Of a stretch of DNA of 64,000 bases, positions 39,301 to 52,437 are shown in pieces; position 1 is the first letter of the stretch, and each line of letters starts with the position of its first letter. Position numbers and translations under genes: made by a program. The notes beneath the pieces are model-generated. The model searched no databases and had not been told where the DNA came from. It saw only the letters and a program-made list of their open reading frames with translations. This DNA comes from Litomosoides sigmodontis (lineage: Eukaryota; Nematoda; Chromadorea; Rhabditida; Onchocercidae): assembly GCA_963070105.1 (NCBI GenBank), contig OY718807.1, positions 5,057,001-5,121,000 on the forward strand, written 5' to 3'.

Positions 39301-42300
39301 ATACTATAGCAAATATACTGATATGTTTTTTGATCGTATTTCAGATTACCAAGTAGAAAACATAAGGATTCGGCAGCGATTAATCACGACTCTAATAGCA
39401 CAAATCCGAAGAATATTATGTCAATGTCGGATTCTCGACCTCCCTCCAAAAATAACTGTAATTTTGCGAGATCAATTCTTAATATTTGTTTCGTACGAAT
39501 CGCGTAACATTTTTCCTTCTAAAGTTGCTTTATTTTACAGTGAATCATTCATATACACTTCCGGATCGTATAAGTTCTGAAGATAGCTCTGTAAAAAATG
39601 CCTATTACGGGGAGGATTTGATCAATTCACTTCGCCGGTAAGATTTGATCTTATATTTTTTGTAGTAATAAGTCTAAATGATATTATAACAAGGCGGAAG
39701 GCAAGAGTGTTATGATTTTATTCCTTTTGAAGAAATCGGCTAGGTCGTATTCGAGATCACGATTATTTTCCATTGCGTGGCACTAAATCAGAAATGGGTG
39801 AGGTAGGACCTTATAGAGGCCCTGCACTTATCAAACACAGGCATATGATGCAGAATGCATATGGCTGTCATTCCTCAGCCTCAGCCGGTTATCAATACGA
39901 GTAAGTTCTTAAATTTCCATTACTTTATACAGGGAATGAATCTGAGGTAGGTCATGGTACGGAAGACTTTGATTTGTTTAATTTTGTATATGTAATAATA
40001 CATAATTAAATTCATAATACTATGCAGGTATTGTCAAAGTGGCAGGCATTCGTTGGGACCTCATTCTGGACGACGTGCAGCTCATGAATTAGCGATGATG
40101 TATAGTAATGATAATTATCCGGTGCGCCGACCCCAGTCGTCATTCGATGCGCCATATTTGAAGTATCTTTTTTTTTACTGTTCAATTTCTGAGCCTGACA
40201 GTTAGAACTCCCAATTCCTACCGCTCAATGGAATGTAGGAATCCATCGCACACTACATACATACTCGAAAAAGGTTGCAGTTGTTTTTTTGATGTAGCAG
40301 TGTAATGAGGATGCTTCTAGTTCGGCAGTAAGTTTTCTACCTTCTTCAAATATGCTTTTAAGGTTCATATCTCAAAAAAACCATGTTGTTCATGCTTCGC
40401 AATTTTTGAATTCATTGTAAAACGGTAACATCGAGATTGGGATTTTGGTTTGTTGCATTGGTCTCCCTTATTTTAAAAGGTTTTTTAGATTATTATCGTT
40501 TAACATTAAATGGTTATCAGTGGTTTGTAGATATCAACAATCAAATGAATTCGCTCTGGACGTTCATCGAAGCGATGGAGAAGAGCATTCGTTTGGGAAT
40601 GGGGAAGAAAGTAGTGGGAGTGACAGTGAAATGGCCCGAATCCACAGTGAACAGGAAGTGGTATGGTTAAATATCAATGGATTTTGTATTGTAATCACTT
40701 TTTGGTGCATCCAAGTTATTTTTATATTCAATACGACACATATGAGGTGTTGGCATTTAGAAATGATCTGAGTGAACCAAGAAAACAAACGTTGTGTTAT
40801 CAAATTTTAAAACTATCACTGGTGTTGCAGACATCATGCCATATACAATATAATGAATTTTGAAGAGGTTATCTTCAGGCACGGCGGACTGCTGCTGCAC
40901 ATTACAATGCAATGTCTTTCACAGCTCCTAATGAGTTTTATTATTTCGGTGTTATACAGTTACCGCAGGTAATGATTTTCCATAACAAGATGAGAATACA
41001 AAGAAGCTAAGTTTGTCATATAAATTTTGTTTAATATTAGTAAGTTAAGGAATTAATGATCATGTGACTGTCATTTAAAAAGACACTAGCTTTATTTAAG
41101 GAACGCGTGGAGTATATAATGCGCAAACTGCCGCCACCTACGGAGTACTTTCAACTACCTGCAATCGAAAAGGCTGCATATTTGTTTTACTGTGTTCTCT
41201 ATCGTCATCATTATACCCCAGTGGACTTATTTCATAAAAAGTTCAACCGGGAATATTTTAGCTACATGTGTGAGGGAGATTCAGCTGAAGTGGCGCTTTG
41301 GAAGGTGAGCTTATTACAATCATGGATTTATTGTTTTCTTTGACTATTTCAATGAGATGATGCTTCAGATCTGTAAGCATACACAAGAAGAATATATAGC
41401 TAAACGTTCAGCAAATCAGCTAAAGGCGTATGAAATGTCCCAGAAGCAGCTGTTCAGCGATGAGCGTGAAACACTTGATAGCAGGTTGCTTTATATTTTT
41501 TTCTACTTTTTAAATATGGAATTGCTCAGTAATCTGTATGTTTTCTAGCTTCCCAACCAACAGCAACCGAAATCGTGTACATCACTTTAGTTATGTAAAG
41601 TTAAGTTTGAGAGCGTCACTTCTATGCAAACATTGCAAAATAAAAAGTTAATGGCTGATGCTCTCTGTGGACCGGAAACTGCTAGTACTTTATAATATTC
41701 TCGTATAAATCTAACAAAAACGGAAAAACAACTGTTGTTTTACTAGTGGTGGGATTCTAATATTTGATTTTCTAAAGTTACAGTGCTGACTGAATGTTGG
41801 GGATGTGGTTGCACTGCTTTATGTTCCAGTTTTAATTTCGCATGTGGTAGGCAAATCGGAAATGTTAAAGTAAAATGACTTATTAGGCTTTTTCTTTTCT
41901 GGCATTTGTTTCGCATGCTGGTTATCAAAGAAAAGATTGCTGAGATATACACTATATTGGTGTGCTTGGCTTAATTTAAATGTGCTTGGGTATGTTTTTT
42001 GGCTCTTCTATAAACATTTTTATTTCTCTATACGTCCTAATTTTTTGAGGCAAAGTGAACGAGGAAGCCGATGCGATGCTGAAGATGACAGCGACCAACT
42101 GAGCATCGATTCTTCCGCTAAAGGTTTGATTATGAAAAATTAGGTTTAAGCATCATTCACTGCGAATTCACTTTGTCTTTAGCATGACATCTTTTAGTTT
42201 AATTTCACTGTGAGAATTTGAATACCGGTTTTGAAGGTGAGATTCTTTAATTGGTCATATAACTATTCCAGAACCCATGAAGTTCCGTGTTCCGCATTCA

Positions 42301-45300
42301 TTTCTAAAATTTGGTGTCGGTGGAAAGACGATTATGCTAAATGTTCAAAATTCAGAAAATATTCTGGAAATACGTGACATGAAAAGCCTGTTTGTTAATC
42401 ATGAACTTCTGTGTGTTTCGAATGCCATCGAATCATTTAGAGGTTATATTTCGATGTCTAGTGTTAGAGGCGTTTTTTAACTTTTCATATCCCCTAATCT
42501 GCCGCATCACTTGAACAAAGTGGTTAAAGGTCGTAATCATAATCTTTCATAAAGTTCATGTAGAATCGTCTCTAATATGTCACTATAAGAAAGTAATCTG
42601 ACGAACATTTATTCACTGTTTTTATTTCCTACATAACTGTCGGTTTTTTTAGGTCCTCTTATCGCCGGTTTCACTCCAACTCACTCCGTACATCTTTACG
42701 TGCAGCGTCAGATTGAGCTTATTTTGAAATCAGAAGCTTATCTTTTAAATCCATCAAATAGCTTAGAAGCTGATTATCTTTTAATCTGGCAACTTTTGGA
42801 AATGCTTGTCCAGCAGCAGGGGGTGTGCATTTTTCTTTAAATTGATTTGTTAGTTTTTAGTTCACGGTCTTTTTTTCTGTTTAATGAAAATAACATTTCA
42901 TCAATTTTGACGATGATTTAGCGGGTAACGGGTCCGGATTTATCGCGCTTATTGATGGCTCCTTGTGATATGTCGGAGCGGCGACAACATGGCAAAGAAA
43001 AGCCAAGTTTCCATATTCATGCAAACTTCAATGAAAGATGTGTGGATTCCAAGGCATACGATTGTTTCACACAACTTCTTCTGGGCGGCCATATTAAAGT
43101 AAGGTTAACGCGTCATCGTGCTATGTTAAGAATCCTAGAGACTCTGAAAAGTTTCTTTACAATACCCTAGCTTTTAGAAGATGTAGAGCTACATGTCGTT
43201 CCGGGTTACATTTTGTAGAGCTACATTTTTGGTTAGACCTGTAGACTCTTTGTAACTTAAAGGATCTTCTTTATTCTATAATTATGGCATTGATATGCAT
43301 AGTAGCCAACGTAGTTCATTAATCCATCTGGTCTCTAATAAGAAAAACTCGTTTTCTTTTAGGAAGCTCTTGAAAGTGCAATGAAGGACGGATTGTATTC
43401 CGATGCAATGATTTTGGCACGTCGTCTGTGCGTCAATGAACCTCAAGAACTTGAAAAAATCGAAACGGCATTTTTTTCGCACCGATCAGAATTAAATCCT
43501 GTAATGACTCTTCTCTCAGTTGCAAGTGGACAACCGGCTCCGGTTTTGGTGAGCTTTGTCTTTTTCAACTCACTTATTTGCTTTATGTTCCAAGTGCCAT
43601 TAACTTCAAGGTACTATACGATTGATCTCTTTTTTTAACTATTTATGCATACCTTGAAAATGAATGAGTGGGCTGAGGACCTCAGTTTCAGTTGTGGATG
43701 TTTAAATAAATCATCCATTGTGGGATACAGATTAGGAAACTTTTTTCTAGACAAGTCCGCAGATCTATGAGGCAAATAACTGGCGTTCACATGCAGCTAT
43801 AGTGCTGGCCAATTTAAATACAGCAGCAGCTCTTGGAACGGTATATCAGCTTGGTTGCGCACTTTCTCATCGTGGATTACATGCTGCGGCTGATTTTTGC
43901 TTCCTAGCAATCAGTCTTTTGATACCTAGCTATAATCCATTCGAACCAGTAACTAGAAGGTCTTTTTTAAATGTTTTTTTTCGAAATGTCAAAATTTGTT
44001 GTTCTCGTAATCAAATTGAAGAATTACGCGACTGTAAAGGGAATTTTCAGCGAAGATATGAATACAGATGTTCGTCGACACATAACACTTATTCATGCAA
44101 CCTTGCCAGGGGAAATGAATTTTGGACTATCGAAAGGGTAATTAGAATTCTATTTTCGTTCTTCTATCAGTAAGGAATTGACGGAATACTTGCATAATAT
44201 GCGTAATCCTTTCTAAAATATGGCATCTTTACTATCTTTTATACCTTACTACCTTTACTTGAACATATATACTATGTTAGGAAATATACCTGTATGATTT
44301 CATTTAAACCTACCAATTCAGTGTTCATCTTAGTTTCAGCTTCTCGATAATAGATTTGCATGCTACGGAAATTTTTCATTATTCCATAAAACTTGCCAAC
44401 AGTGGCACTCCAGTGAATTTCAACCCATCAATTGCATATCAGTTGCATCGTCTCGATTATGCAGAACTGATTTCGGAATTTGGAAATTCTGCAGATGCTT
44501 TTCGATACTGCGTTGAAATTGCGAAGGAAACTTGGAACACACATCACGAAATCGAAATCGAGCAGCTTGAACGGCTTTATGAACTTGCTGAACGGTATGT
44601 ATTGTGAATTTTCCTTATCGCATTGTTTCGTCTTTAGACATCAGAATCAATTGATGATTTCTGTCGAACATGCTAATTTGTATATGTTTTACAATAGAAA
44701 TGCATTTACATTAAGGCACGTGAAGGAAAAGAAAAGATGGTATAAATTAGTTTTGTTTCGAGGCACTGGACATTTCCAGCTTAAAGGGTTTTGCACATTA
44801 ATCCATGTCGAAGCGATAATGGTTTTAGTTTTTTTCTAATAAAAAAGGGAATGGATTATAAATAGACCTGACCATTATATTTATTCCTTAATTTCTCAGT
44901 TAATTTGATAGTTATTAGCATTTTTTGTAGTCTGAAATACATAGCATCCGCAGATGCAAATAGTACGGCCTGGCTTCCAGCTTTGCGATCTTCCATAGAT
45001 AAGCACATTGAAGAAAGTAAAGCTCTACAAGGTGGCTCTACGGCAGTTCTCGATCATGATACTGAAGATTTTGTTGGTCCAATTATGATAGCAAAAGTGT
45101 CGCCTGAAGTAATTCTTTTTATTTTTTGCGCAGGCGTGAATTGGTTTAGTGTATATTTTAGTAAAATTGATGTATATTTTACTTGTTGGTTCTACTCTTT
45201 AAACGGTGGTTCCTTGAAAGTCAGAAGTTTTAATTGGTTTGATGTGTATTTTATTAAAAATGTCAAAGTAACTTTAGACCAAGACTGCTACAAATGTTAC

Positions 45301-47680
45301 TGAAAATGGTATCCAAGAGAATGACTTTGCCAAGTAAGTTCTTTTCTATACTTTTATTCATATTAAACAATTCGTTTCTAAAATCTATAAATCAGAGGAT
45401 AATCGAGAGGAAATTATTCATTGATTATTACTTCAGCGCATCGGTATTACACTCTGAAGCGGTTGAAAGAAATATTGGACAAGATACAATAAATGTTTCA
45501 ACAATCTCTGCCAAGGAGAACGAAGCAGAAAATCTAAAGTCCGGAAATAATGGTTCGATTTACACAGTTAAAGCAAATGAATTTCGTCAATAATTTTCTT
45601 TTCCTCAAAAATGTATTTTATTCTGCTTCGTTGCTGCCTCTGGTTTTTATTTCCAGCATGACTAGATTTTATTGTTTTCATGTTAGGATGAGTTCCTTTG
45701 GTATTAATATTTCCTCATCATTTGGAGTACCTTTTCTTTCACATTTCTTTGCTTAAAAAAATGTTGAAGTTAGACTGGCTTATAAAAAGCCTTTTTTATT
45801 ATCCACTTGTCATTCAGACGTGCAAACAGTGCATGCTACTTACATTGCAGAATATCGAATGCAGCCGGGACAAATACGAGAGATGATTGGAAAGTTCAAC
45901 AACACGAACGCATCGGTAAATCCCTCTCAAGTGCATTTTTCATTTGGGATGTTCTGATTATATTACTTTTTCCAGTGTTTCGTATTTTCGTGAATGGTTC
46001 TCAGACATCAGAGTTAAGACTTATTATTGTATCATGTCAGGTAATGGGCGTTATGCTTTTCAGCACTCGACACTCGCTCCAGTTCTGCCTGCTAGCACGA
46101 ATGATTTTGTGGAAAGTAGCATTGGAAATTACACAGAAGTCGATTCTCCGTTGCCACAAGCTAAGAAACAAATTCCACATGAAACAGTGCAAAGTTATTA
46201 TGACAACGATATGCATGAGTGGAAAATCATAAAAATGGAACAAACTGATTTTCAAGGAGCAGACAGCAAGATAGCGGCAGAGTGTAGAACAGATGGCAAT
46301 AGCACATCTACAAATAGTTATGAAAACACTCCTCATAGAAGTGCTAATCGTTTGGTAAAATTTATTCATTTTCTTTTCCTTTGTTTTCAGTTAAAAAATT
46401 CGTGGTATGACTAATTATTTTAGGAAGAAGAGATCCCAGACGGGATAACACCTACGATAGCAAAAGAAAACCAGGTTCAAGGAACATTGCAATCTGACCG
46501 TGTGCCGGCAGTAGTCCTTAATTCAAGCAAAAATCAATGCCAAAATTTTATAGCAGGTATTACCAAATATTTCTTTTATATATCTGAACAGCCAGTTTTA
46601 CATTTCTTACTCTCCTGTTTTGCAGAGCATTCTTTTTCTCCGCAACAAGAATCAAATATGGCTAAAAAGGACGAAAAAGTTAGCGGATTTTTGATCAACT
46701 TTTTTTTAATTAACGTAATCAGCACAATTTTATTGTTACAAGTTACAGTATACAAAATGATGTATTGTTATTTAGCTACATAATGCAGAGAAAACTGTAA
46801 ATGATCATCGTCAGAATTCGGGACTATTTTCAAAACTAAAAGCAACGATTGCAAAGGCAATACCATCAAGTAATGAAATGATTCTTCCGGACGACAAACA
46901 TCCATCGGTATTATATAATAATGTTTCATAATTCCTCGTTAAATTGGGACTAAGTTTTGATATTGTTGCTTTAACTTCTCTGTTATATGTTGCAGCATTC
47001 TAGGATTTTTGAAAATTATAGATTGTATGGGATCCGAAACTCAATAGGTATGTTGGTGAAGGAATTGAAGAAGAATCTGTTCCGGAACCACCACCATCGG
47101 TTGCGCCAAGTTTGGAAAAGGTGAATGGATCAACACGTAGTAATGTTGGTGGATTGGTTGCTGCGCGATTAAGTGGTGGTAAATTTTTTCCTTAACTGAA
47201 ATGGGAAAGGATTTTAACTCAGTGTTACTCAGTGTTGTTTTAATTGTTATTTTAATCATGATTTTTTTAATTATTTAAATAAGTCATCATTAGGTTTTTT
47301 TAACATTTATTTATCTTATTTCAATTCTACGCACTTCCATTTTCATACACTTATAAATTTTTAGGGTCGAGGTATTTTAATCCTCTTATCGAAACTTCAA
47401 AGCCCGCGTCTCATGCTGCTCCACTTTTACCACCAGTGCCTGTTGCTGCCAGTTTTGGCTTCATACCCCTAATGCCTGGTAAATTTCTATGGGGTATTTT
47501 TATGAGTGTTTTTCAGCAATGAAGTGACTAAAATTTTTCGACACCTGTTGTAAGACATTCAGAACTCATTTTCCACTAGTTATTAAGCGCCATGTTCCAG
47601 ATAATGACGAAGCATCCATAGAAAGTCCATTCAGTGTCCACACTGCTTCGTTACCGAAGGAGACAGAAATTGCTGAATAA
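36311..47680 (+). CDS. sec-16: Sec16, ER-exit-site COPII scaffold
   Basis: About 35 exons, roughly 1,600 aa. The N-terminal half (exons 36311-40660) is disordered, rich in Gln, Ser and Arg. The conserved central domain starts at PHSFLKFGVGGKTIML (42272-42442). It continues with the helical ACE1-type region: ADYLLIWQLLEMLVQQQG (42653-42822), QLLLGGHIKEALESAMKDGLYSDAMILARRL (42922-43548), NNWRSHAAIVLANL (43751-43959) and EIFHYSIKLA (44340-44594). This fold binds Sec13 and recruits COPII coat to ER exit sites. The C-terminal part has the Sec16 signature SGLFSKLKATIAKAIP (46791-46907), IVWDPKLNRYV (47022-47178) and SRYFNPL (47365-47478), ending at 47680. Most junctions are phase-consistent. Between about 45437 and 46354 several splice solutions fit and the reading frame is unsettled. 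Paralogue assignment within the C. elegans sec-16 genes was not attempted. Confidence 0.93.
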
Positions 47681-47835
47681 GTGCCATCGAATCGGTAAAC
47701 ATGTCAACACTGATTCGTACTGAAAGCTTTTGTTTAGGTTTCAGTCATGAGTATTTGCAATATGTTTTTTGGTACACTATAACTGGGTTTTAATGGTTTA
47801 TTATTGTAATTTCGACATTGGATAGTAAAATCTTA

Positions 47836-47864
47836 AAACATTGTACAAAAAATGTACAATGTTT
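47836..47864. repeat. Perfect 12-bp inverted repeat
   Basis: AAACATTGTACA and its exact reverse complement are separated by five A/T bases. It lies about 160 bases past the Sec16 stop codon, so it may be a hairpin in the 3' UTR. Confidence 0.9.
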
Positions 47865-49445
47865 CTGAAATTCACTTTTAATTGAAGTAACTGATGTAAG
47901 ATATTTGTTAACATTTGGGTGATATGTCGCACCGTTCTCGCGTAAACACAATTACATTGTACAGGTAGTATTTCAGTTACTTAAGTAAACGATTTTACTT
48001 ATCCATCCTTGTTTTTCCTAAAATTGTCAAACTATGCGGTAAATGCACTGTTGTTTTAATCTCTTTCAATACTCTCATTTCGCTTCCTGCTTAACATATT
48101 TATATTTTATCTCTGCTTTTTATTTTTGAATGGATTCCGATTATCTGAATTAGTTGTGATTTCACTCTCTATCTCTTGCACGATTTTGCGGCATATTTCA
48201 ATAATTAAAGTAATTTTGATACCAGAATCCAAGTCTTATGATGCTTTCATTTCAATGCTAATAAAGAACCTGGATTTGCTCTTCCCAGTTTGTTCTTATC
48301 GATCAAAAGTAATGTATAACGGTGAAGTTTTGATTTATTTTTACTTCTTTAATTTTCGTTACAATGCGTTGGAGGATAACAGCGAATAGAGAAATTTGTT
48401 GAAATGTTCTGGTGCTTTTGTTATTTTTCCGAAGATGAGATTTGATCGGTGTGGATAATCATACAAAGAGCAATATTTCTTTTTCATTGCTGTATATTAT
48501 TATGAGTATCTTGTACATGGACTTCATTGTATGGCATGTCGTTTCACTTTGCTAAAAATTTGTTTACTCACAGTATTAGAGCCTTCAAGACAATTACATT
48601 ACAGTGTTCGCTTATGATTTCCTTTATATTTAAAAATTTTTTTAAGTTCGAAATAAGGAATAAATGACAATTCCGTTTGATTCAGTCCAGTGTTCTGTAT
48701 GGGAGTTAAAGTTTTTCTATTAACTATCGAAAGCTTTTCTGTTCCGCGTTGAATTTTTGCTCATTCTTTGATGACATTTTTTACTTGCTTGCCCGAAAAA
48801 TTCCAGAAATTGTTCTTTTCCTGTTATCTCATAGGTATGTTCTATCCTCACTTTGCAATCCTCTTTCTTATTGGTCGAACTTTTTGTTTTATAATACATT
48901 TTATATTGATTTGTATTTTACTTCAGTTCTGGGAGGTGGTTTTATCCATGCACTTTTTAAGTTCTCTACTGGACCAAGTTTATCCAGTTGTTAAAAGATA
49001 AAAAATACTTTTACGCAAGCTCCAAACGTTTCCTCGCTGATTGTTAGAAGGACATTGTTGTATTTATTTTCTTATTTATTCAAGTTGAGATATAATTTCA
49101 AGTTCCATTTTTCGTTCTATTTCTATTTAGCGACTCATCTCCTTCCTCTCAATCAGCTTTTGCAGTGTCGTTCATATTAAGATCATAGATTTAGTTTCAG
49201 ACGAACATCGATACATTTTCTTTTCACAAGTGGGAAATGGAAAGAGTAATTTATGAACGTTTAAAATTGGAAGAGTAGTTACGGATCAGATAATGATTTA
49301 ATGAAATAAGGTTAGTTGAGCACTGCAGTTGGTTTGCTCGTGGCACCATTGAAGGAAAAAACAAATATAATAATTGAGATTAAGTGGTATGTAGTTTCGT
49401 TCACATAAAAGAACATTAGTTGAATATTTCATGAAATGCACCTTC

Positions 49446-49492
49446 TTCTCTGACCTCATCACATATATGTTCTTTGTGATGAGGTCAGAGAA
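49446..49492. repeat. Perfect 18-bp hairpin with 11-base loop
   Basis: Left arm 49446-49463 (TTCTCTGACCTCATCACA) and right arm 49475-49492 are exact reverse complements. The arms are mixed-composition, unlike the AT-rich surroundings, so chance is unlikely. Pairing does not extend into the flanks, which makes it short for a typical microRNA precursor. Confidence 0.93.
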
Positions 49493-50175
49493 AACGAAAA
49501 CATAGCAAAAATGGTATGCTGACTTTTAAATTTAAAGCTTGACCAGAAAGCAAATGTTACGGGGCTCAGTTATCGGAAAGGTAGGACTAGTTAAATTATT
49601 TAAATGCTAATTTTCCCTTTTTCGTCACTTCGTTTCTTAGCTAACTATTGCTGTTGTGATTTTGCATAAAAGGAATGGAATTCATGGTGTTTAATGAATT
49701 CCGCCCAGTTCTATCGCTTCGGCGGTATCACATTAGTCTACATTTCTTTTGCTTTCATAGCAAATAAAATTTCCTTTTGTATTTAAAATTTTAACTATTA
49801 TGGAATGTGCCATGGTAAAATTCAGTATACTCAAAGAAAACAACTCGATAAAGCTTTTTGAACTGACGTTTTTTTGATTTTTGAACTGATGTTTTTTTTT
49901 TTGTAAACGGCTAAATGGTATCTTTTTTTAATGAAGTTGAGAGTAATAAGTTGATCTTTATATTAGGATGTGTACTTAAACACTTGAACTCCATTCAATT
50001 TTTTAATGCGTTATTAGATTGTATGTGACTTTGATAGATTGCATAGTTAAGCTCATGTAATACTAATCTACCAATACGAATTTGAATTTCGACTTTCTGT
50101 TAATGTCGTTCAGATTACATGATTGCATAGGAGGATTGACAAGAATTTCTAAAACTGCGATATTTAATAGTGCAC

Positions 50176-50195
50176 ATTTCTTTCAGATTACAAGA
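50176..50195 (+). promoter_or_regulatory. Probable trans-splice acceptor of the SECp43 homologue
   Basis: ATTTCTTTCAG ends at 50186, leaving nine bases before the ATG at 50196. Upstream in-frame sequence is open but has no supported exon, so a trans-spliced leader is the simplest reading. Confidence 0.6.
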
Positions 50196-52437
50196 ATGGC
50201 GTATCAGATATCGCGACCGAGTGATGATACGGATCGCACTCTATGGATGGGTGATTTGAGCCCTGATTGGGATCAAGCGTTCATAGCAGAGGCGTTCGCT
50301 CGAATGGGCGAGGAAGTAACCAATGTGAAGATTGTTTTCGATAAGCACAGTGGAAAGGTTCTGTTCACTCAATATCACTAACGGTAGCATTATCAAGATC
50401 TATAGCTTTCTTTTTGATTTCCGAAATCAAGTAATTTTAAACCGAACATCAGTCATTGAATGGTCGAACATTTTAAATCTACGATGAAAATTTTGACAGA
50501 CGAAAGACGATGAATTTATTTCATCGCGATTTGGGGTAGAATCCGTAAGATATATTTGGACATTTGCATTGTATTCTTATTAACCAGTTTTTATATTTCC
50601 GTTTACTGTGAGTGTTTAAACATTAGATGGAATTCTCGTGTTTTCTTGATATTCAAATGTAACCATGACATTATCTGCGAAACAATTGATCGTGGATAAA
50701 TAGAACTATCACCTAATGATCTGCAAGCATTGTTCAATTTAATAGAAATTAGTGAATTTTAACATGCTAAATTTTAGCAAGCAGGTTACTGCTTCATTGA
50801 ATTTGCCGATCGGGATTCGGCCCGTCGTGCGATGTTACACATCAATGGAAAGGCGATTCCGAAATCAAAACCATGTGCAGCATTCAATCTATCCTTTGCT
50901 AACTCTCCAAATGCACCGTTAGTTGAATGGATTTTTTCCTCTAACATAATAAGCGTGGTTTCATATATTTGGAATTGGTGGTCGAAACCGAGCAATTTCG
51001 GTGGATAAAAATTTGGAAGCAGCAGAATTTTCTCTGCAGTTAGCAAACTTTCGATGTCAACCATAACCATTGCGTCCAGATTATTGATTTGATTATTATT
51101 GGTGCTTCGTCGTTTCATACTGCAGTGAAATATTTATTTCAAATATTTTTAGTAAATACTGAAATATTGCATGATTTTCAGATATACAGAATACAATTTA
51201 TTTGTCAACAATGTTCCGCAAGACATGGATGATGCTGCTCTTTTTCTGGTGAAATATCAGTTGTTTTTGTCGTGGCCATCTTTGTTTTTTTTTCTGCGAG
51301 ATTTTGAATTCTGCTTTACAAATTGAAGTAAAACAAAGCTAAATTATCAGACATGGCAGTATCTATATAATTTTGATACTGTTCAAATTGTAGATTTTTG
51401 GTGAACGTTATGAGTCATGCCGTGGGGCAAAAGTATACCGAAATACGGATGGAACCTCGAAGGGTTTAGGCTTTGTTCGATTTTCCGATCAAACTGATCA
51501 GCAAAGGGCGTTGGTAATAACTCTTTTTTTATTTTTTAAAACATGGAGTTTCAAGAGAAGTCATATTACAGGGCCCTACACACTCACTGTGATACAACGA
51601 CAACTTTTTAACCATATATTGAACATTTTCAGCTAGAAATGAATAAATATCGTGTAGACGGTAAGCAGTTAATCCTAAAATTGGCACAGCCGAAATATCG
51701 GGCTCCAAGACAACCGCGTCACCTTCAGCAGCAAACTCAGCATAATGTTACTGGATATGACACCAATACTAATTACTTGCAGACTCAGGTCTTTTTTCTA
51801 ATGAAAGTTAACGCATTATATTTATTGGATTTGTTGGGACAATATTAATCTAATTGCAGGATAATGGGACAGCCTCTGTAGCACCTCCGACATCGCTGGC
51901 ATCTTATTATCCGTACAATACGACATCTGTGACCCATTCAGTCAATACTTACAATGCACCATATACTTTTCCACCAGTGCATCCTCGAACCACCCCTCAA
52001 CAAGCAGTTTCTGAGGTAATACTGTTAAAATATGCTAACTAAACTGGAAAGTATGCAAAATATATTATTTGTATTACATTTGTATTACAAATTGAAGCTT
52101 GTTTTTTTTTGTTTTTTTGAAAGTGATTATGAAAATTCCTAATATATTTCCTGTAAATATATAAATAATATTAATCTAATCTCATATAAACTGAATTAGC
52201 ACCATCCAACGGCAAAGTCTATTCCAGCAATATTATTCATGTGTAATTGGTGGAGCAGTTGCATCGTATGAAGTGACCGGTATTGAACCAGTAGAAGATG
52301 AATCGGCTGAACAGAGCAACGAATACCTACTACGAAATGGCGAGGAATTTTACGAAGCGCTTGAGCAAAGCAGATGGAGTAAGGTTGTATTCGATGCAAA
52401 TATGTGTGAAAGTGATCTCCTAAAGGTTCTTGGATGA
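50196..52437 (+). CDS. SECp43/TRNAU1AP-like two-RRM RNA-binding protein
   Basis: Seven exons (50196-50357, 50778-50917, 51182-51248, 51394-51513, 51633-51788, 51860-52015, 52228-52437), all phase-consistent, give 336 aa. RRM1 starts RTLWMGDLSPDWDQAFIAEA and has the RNP1 motif AGYCFIEF. RRM2 starts YNLFVNNVP and has RNP1 GLGFVRF. A Gln/Tyr-rich tail follows, and near the end the stretch NEYLLRNGEEFYEALEQSRW matches the conserved C-terminal element of SECp43 (tRNA-selenocysteine 1-associated protein). This tail separates it from TIA/Nam8-type multi-RRM proteins. In vertebrates SECp43 associates with tRNA-Sec and supports selenoprotein synthesis; the worm role is inferred. The final exon starts at the TTCCAG ending 52227, because an earlier TTAG (52199) does not keep frame. 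Confidence 0.88.

Larger units (their letters stand above)
47681..50184. other. Intergenic region between Sec16 and the SECp43 homologue
   Basis: About 2.5 kb of AT-rich DNA with no supported exon. Two notable hairpins are listed separately (47836-47864 and 49446-49492). The rest is presumably Sec16 3' UTR and upstream sequence of the next gene. Confidence 0.5.

Noticed and set aside
44628..44839. Continuation of the Sec16 exon after 44594 with an extra exon near 44640
   Set aside because: The exon ending 44594 joins directly and in phase to 44931-45108, giving the expected helical continuation.
52199..52227. Earlier acceptor for the last SECp43 exon
   Set aside because: Using TTAG at 52199 runs into a stop or needs the wrong phase; the TTCCAG ending at 52227 keeps frame into the conserved C-terminal element.
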